The translations under genes were made by a program, and so were the position numbers. A stretch of DNA of 64,000 bases. Source: Marinobacter fonticola (lineage in GTDB: Bacteria; Pseudomonadota; Gammaproteobacteria; Pseudomonadales; Oleiphilaceae). Within the stretch, counting starts at the first letter, position 1; each line of letters opens with the position of its first letter. Under the pieces are notes generated by a model that did not search any database, was not told the DNA's origin, and saw nothing but the letters and a program-made list of their open reading frames with translations. Shown piece after piece: positions 62,051-64,000 of this stretch. Location: contig NZ_CP043042.1 in NCBI RefSeq assembly GCF_008122265.1, positions 3,472,001 through 3,536,000 on the forward strand. The letters are read 5' to 3'.

Positions 62051-63217
62051 ATGCATAAACCGGATTTCTTGCGTCACCTTGCACTGCTCAGCCCGCTGCT
62101 GCTAGCGGCTAACGTCGCCCAGGGCGAACTCAGACCCCTGGAAGAGAAGGAAATGCGCGACGTCACCGGCCAATCGGCTATCCAGTACACGGCCACGGAC
62201 ATCAGCTATCAGCTGAGCCAGCTCACTGGCGTCAAATACACCGAGACTGCCAACGGCTACGTGCGGGAGGAAACGCGCACGCCCACCGAGCAGGTCGATG
62301 CTACCGTACATCGCGTGCAAATTAACGGTAGCGGTGAGCTGCACGCCTACGCCGAGGAGTTCGTCCTGGGTGACTATAACGGCAGCAACAACTCGATCTA
62401 CAAGACCGCAGACGGCCAAGGTATTCCCGAGAATGCCCTGCGCAATTTCGGTTTTGGCAACTCAGCCGACGACCCCTTCTACTTCGAAGATCCCTACATC
62501 GAAATCCAGAAGCAGCACCATGCCAACGGTCCAGACACGATCCGGGGCATCCGTATTGGCTTTGGCAAGGCTGAAGGCCATGCGCCAGTCACCATCGATT
62601 CCAGTTCCGGTTTTATTCAGACCGTGAGCCTGCTGCCCGAAGTCGGAGGCGTCATCCTGTCCCAGCTTTATGGCTCCGGCACCCGGGATACCTTCGTCAC
62701 GGTCGGCAGCGGACAAATGCCAGACGGCACCGGCAACTATCCCCAGACCCCGGCGCCCGGCGGTGGCGTGCCCAACAACACAAGCGGCCCGCTTGACGCG
62801 GCTGCCGGGCCTCTTAACCCGGTCACCGGCCTGCTCGAACCCATTACCGAGCCGCTCGGCATCGGCGCGGCGCTTCAGTCGCCGGGGGGCAAAGAGCTCA
62901 ACCTGGAACACGTCGTCAGCCTCGACTTCCACAACGTAAAAAACTTCTACATATCGCTGACCCAGGGCGGCGGCAACGCCTTCGTCAACGGCGACGGATC
63001 GGTCAATGGCGCCTTGTGGTCTCAGCATCTGGATGGCGTCATTCCCCAGAGTCGTGCAGATCTGCCGGGCTGGAACATGGCGATGCCGTTCAACGACCCC
63101 AACGACCGGACTGCGGGCTATGTCGAAGCACACACCAATACCGCAGCAGCCCTGTCCCAGATCCTGTTGGGGATCGGCGACAACAATCCACGGCAGCAAT
63201 ATCATCCCGAATTCTGA
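62051..63217 (+). CDS. Secreted protein of unknown function (paired with next gene)
   Basis: A 388-residue exported protein. Signal peptide about 1-25 (ends AQG-EL), then LRPLEEKEMRDVTGQSAIQY, where the D/E-x2-M-x2-V-x-x-Q motif recurs in the next gene. Residues about 235-285 are Pro/Gly-rich low complexity (NTSGPLDAAAGPLNPVTG, LLEPITEPLG). No enzyme motif is visible. AAAGGAGG precedes the ATG. Similar N-terminal motifs occur in Fil-type pilus/surface proteins, but I cannot confirm that family. Confidence 0.75.
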   Translation: MHKPDFLRHLALLSPLLLAANVAQGELRPLEEKEMRDVTGQSAIQYTATDISYQLSQLTGVKYTETANGYVREETRTPTEQVDATVHRVQINGSGELHAYAEEFVLGDYNGSNNSIYKTADGQGIPENALRNFGFGNSADDPFYFEDPYIEIQKQHHANGPDTIRGIRIGFGKAEGHAPVTIDSSSGFIQTVSLLPEVGGVILSQLYGSGTRDTFVTVGSGQMPDGTGNYPQTPAPGGGVPNNTSGPLDAAAGPLNPVTGLLEPITEPLGIGAALQSPGGKELNLEHVVSLDFHNVKNFYISLTQGGGNAFVNGDGSVNGALWSQHLDGVIPQSRADLPGWNMAMPFNDPNDRTAGYVEAHTNTAAALSQILLGIGDNNPRQQYHPEF

Positions 63218-63266
63218 GGCCAAAACGTAGGGATTGCTGAGCTGGCAAGACCCAAGGAGAACGTGC

Positions 63267-64000
63267 ATGGGCAGATTGACACGCGTTTTGACTGTGGCTT
63301 TGAGCTGCTGGGCCTCGGCAGGCTCCGCAATAGCCATGGAAAAACTCAGCGACGGGCAGATGGGCCAGGTCCAGGCTCAGGGTAACTTCAACTTCGTGCT
63401 CGAGAACATCGAGCTCTCCGGTACGCCTGGTCCCGGAGATGCGGAAGCTGGCAGTATCAACGTGGAAGGGGCAGACGGCTCTTCCCTGGGGCTGAAACAA
63501 TTCCAATTCACCGCTGCCAATATTGGCACCACGGCTTCCCCCCTGACCACCGGCACCGCCACCGCGGATGCCTCGGTCAATTCCACTGTGCTGGGTATCG
63601 TCGTCCCCGATGGTAAAAATCTAGGTGAACGGGAATACCTGCGTATCGGGTTGCCTGAGAAAGCCGCCTGGAACAATGTTGACCTGAGCTTTCAGGCCCT
63701 CTATGGCAACCCCGATACGGCGGCTCCAGACGACCGCAATATCGCCGCGGGTGGAACGCCGTCGAGCCAGCTGGATTTCGGTCATGTCAGCCTGGACAAC
63801 GTAGCGCTGACCGGTCATCTGGATATTGGTGCCATTCCCGAGGGCTACAAGATCAGAAGTCGCAAAGTTGAGGACGGCAGCGCGCTGGCTTCCTCGCGGC
63901 AGGGTCTGTTGCTCAACATCAACCTGGAGGAAGTGTCCGTCGAGCAGATGCTGTTCGAGCCGGGCCAGGGCGATGGTGTATTCAGCCCCGATCGGGATCT
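63267..64000 (+). CDS. Secreted protein, truncated by the window edge
   Basis: The reading frame from ATG 63267 (AAGGAG seven bases before it) runs to the end of the window without a stop, at least 244 residues. It has a signal peptide (about 1-24, ending SAIA) followed by MEKLSDGQMGQVQAQGNFNF, which shares the S/D-x2-Q-M-x2-V-x2-Q motif with the upstream protein. The rest is beta-rich and acidic (LSGTPGPGDAEAGSINVEGA, FGHVSLDNVALTGHLDIGAI). It is 49 bases after the previous gene, probably in the same operon. Family not recognised. Confidence 0.75.
   Translation, partial: MGRLTRVLTVALSCWASAGSAIAMEKLSDGQMGQVQAQGNFNFVLENIELSGTPGPGDAEAGSINVEGADGSSLGLKQFQFTAANIGTTASPLTTGTATADASVNSTVLGIVVPDGKNLGEREYLRIGLPEKAAWNNVDLSFQALYGNPDTAAPDDRNIAAGGTPSSQLDFGHVSLDNVALTGHLDIGAIPEGYKIRSRKVEDGSALASSRQGLLLNINLEEVSVEQMLFEPGQGDGVFSPDRD

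Noticed and set aside
1..64000. CRISPR arrays, tRNA or rRNA genes, prophage
   Set aside because: No regularly spaced repeats, no cloverleaf or rRNA sequence and no phage genes were recognised by eye; a covariance-model search was not possible.

Overview
The window looks like chromosomal DNA of a marine gammaproteobacterium, most like Marinobacter or a close relative. This is inferred from the gene content: a DMSP-degradation (ddd) cluster, two BCCT osmolyte carriers, sodium-coupled proline uptake, a PEP-CTERM protein, and c-di-GMP and stressosome-type signalling. It has not been tested against any database. GC content is moderate to high and gene density is ordinary. I recognised no tRNA, rRNA, CRISPR array, phage or intact transposase.

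Layout. 0.1-5.3 kb: Crp/Fnr regulator, small membrane protein, GAF/EAL protein behind a structured leader, lytic transglycosylase, periplasmic solute-binding-like protein. 5.6-10.1 kb: putA with a divergent Lrp-type regulator. 10.2-13.1 kb: small membrane protein, DUF2267 protein and an orphan asparagine-synthetase-like enzyme. 13.3-17.4 kb: a LysR regulator divergent from an unusual three-gene set (argininosuccinate-synthase-like ligase, HxD-type 2OG-Fe(II) dioxygenase, EamA exporter) whose first ribosome binding site lies in a 68-bp inverted repeat. 17.5-21.5 kb: a stressosome-like operon (RsbR-type STAS, RsbS-type STAS, RsbT kinase, RsbX phosphatase) ending in a GGDEF/EAL enzyme with a degenerate RsbT-like ATPase domain at its N-terminus. 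21.7-28.6 kb: dicarboxylate carrier, thioesterase, DUF2750, spermidine-synthase-like protein, BCCT carrier, lipoprotein sugar dehydrogenase. 28.6-32.8 kb: VAO-type flavoprotein, exosortase-system acyltransferase, and a PEP-CTERM protein with a candidate sigma-54 promoter. 33.3-40.9 kb: housekeeping and transport genes, including putP and a LysR/azoreductase pair.

40.9-45.5 kb carries two inverted copies of a 266-bp palindromic MITE-like element. One supplies the stop codon of a SEC-C protein gene and the other splits a membrane-protein gene. 45.6-50.3 kb encodes a periplasmic molybdenum hydroxylase/aldehyde oxidase with a [2Fe-2S] subunit and a triple-haem cytochrome c. 50.5-51.9 kb has an MscS channel and a DUF1294 gene fragment.

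52.0-60.6 kb is a complete ddd cluster. dddR (LysR) is followed by dddC, dddB and dddT on the minus strand, with dddD divergent. DddT would import DMSP; DddD would make its CoA thioester and release DMS, giving 3-hydroxypropionyl-CoA; DddB and DddC would oxidise the C3 product towards acetyl-CoA. A perfect 13-bp inverted repeat sits between dddT and dddD. The window ends with a phosphoesterase, an FKBP-type isomerase and two related secreted proteins, the last cut by the window edge.

The least explained parts are the ligase/dioxygenase/exporter set, the rewired stressosome/c-di-GMP operon and the MITE-like element.
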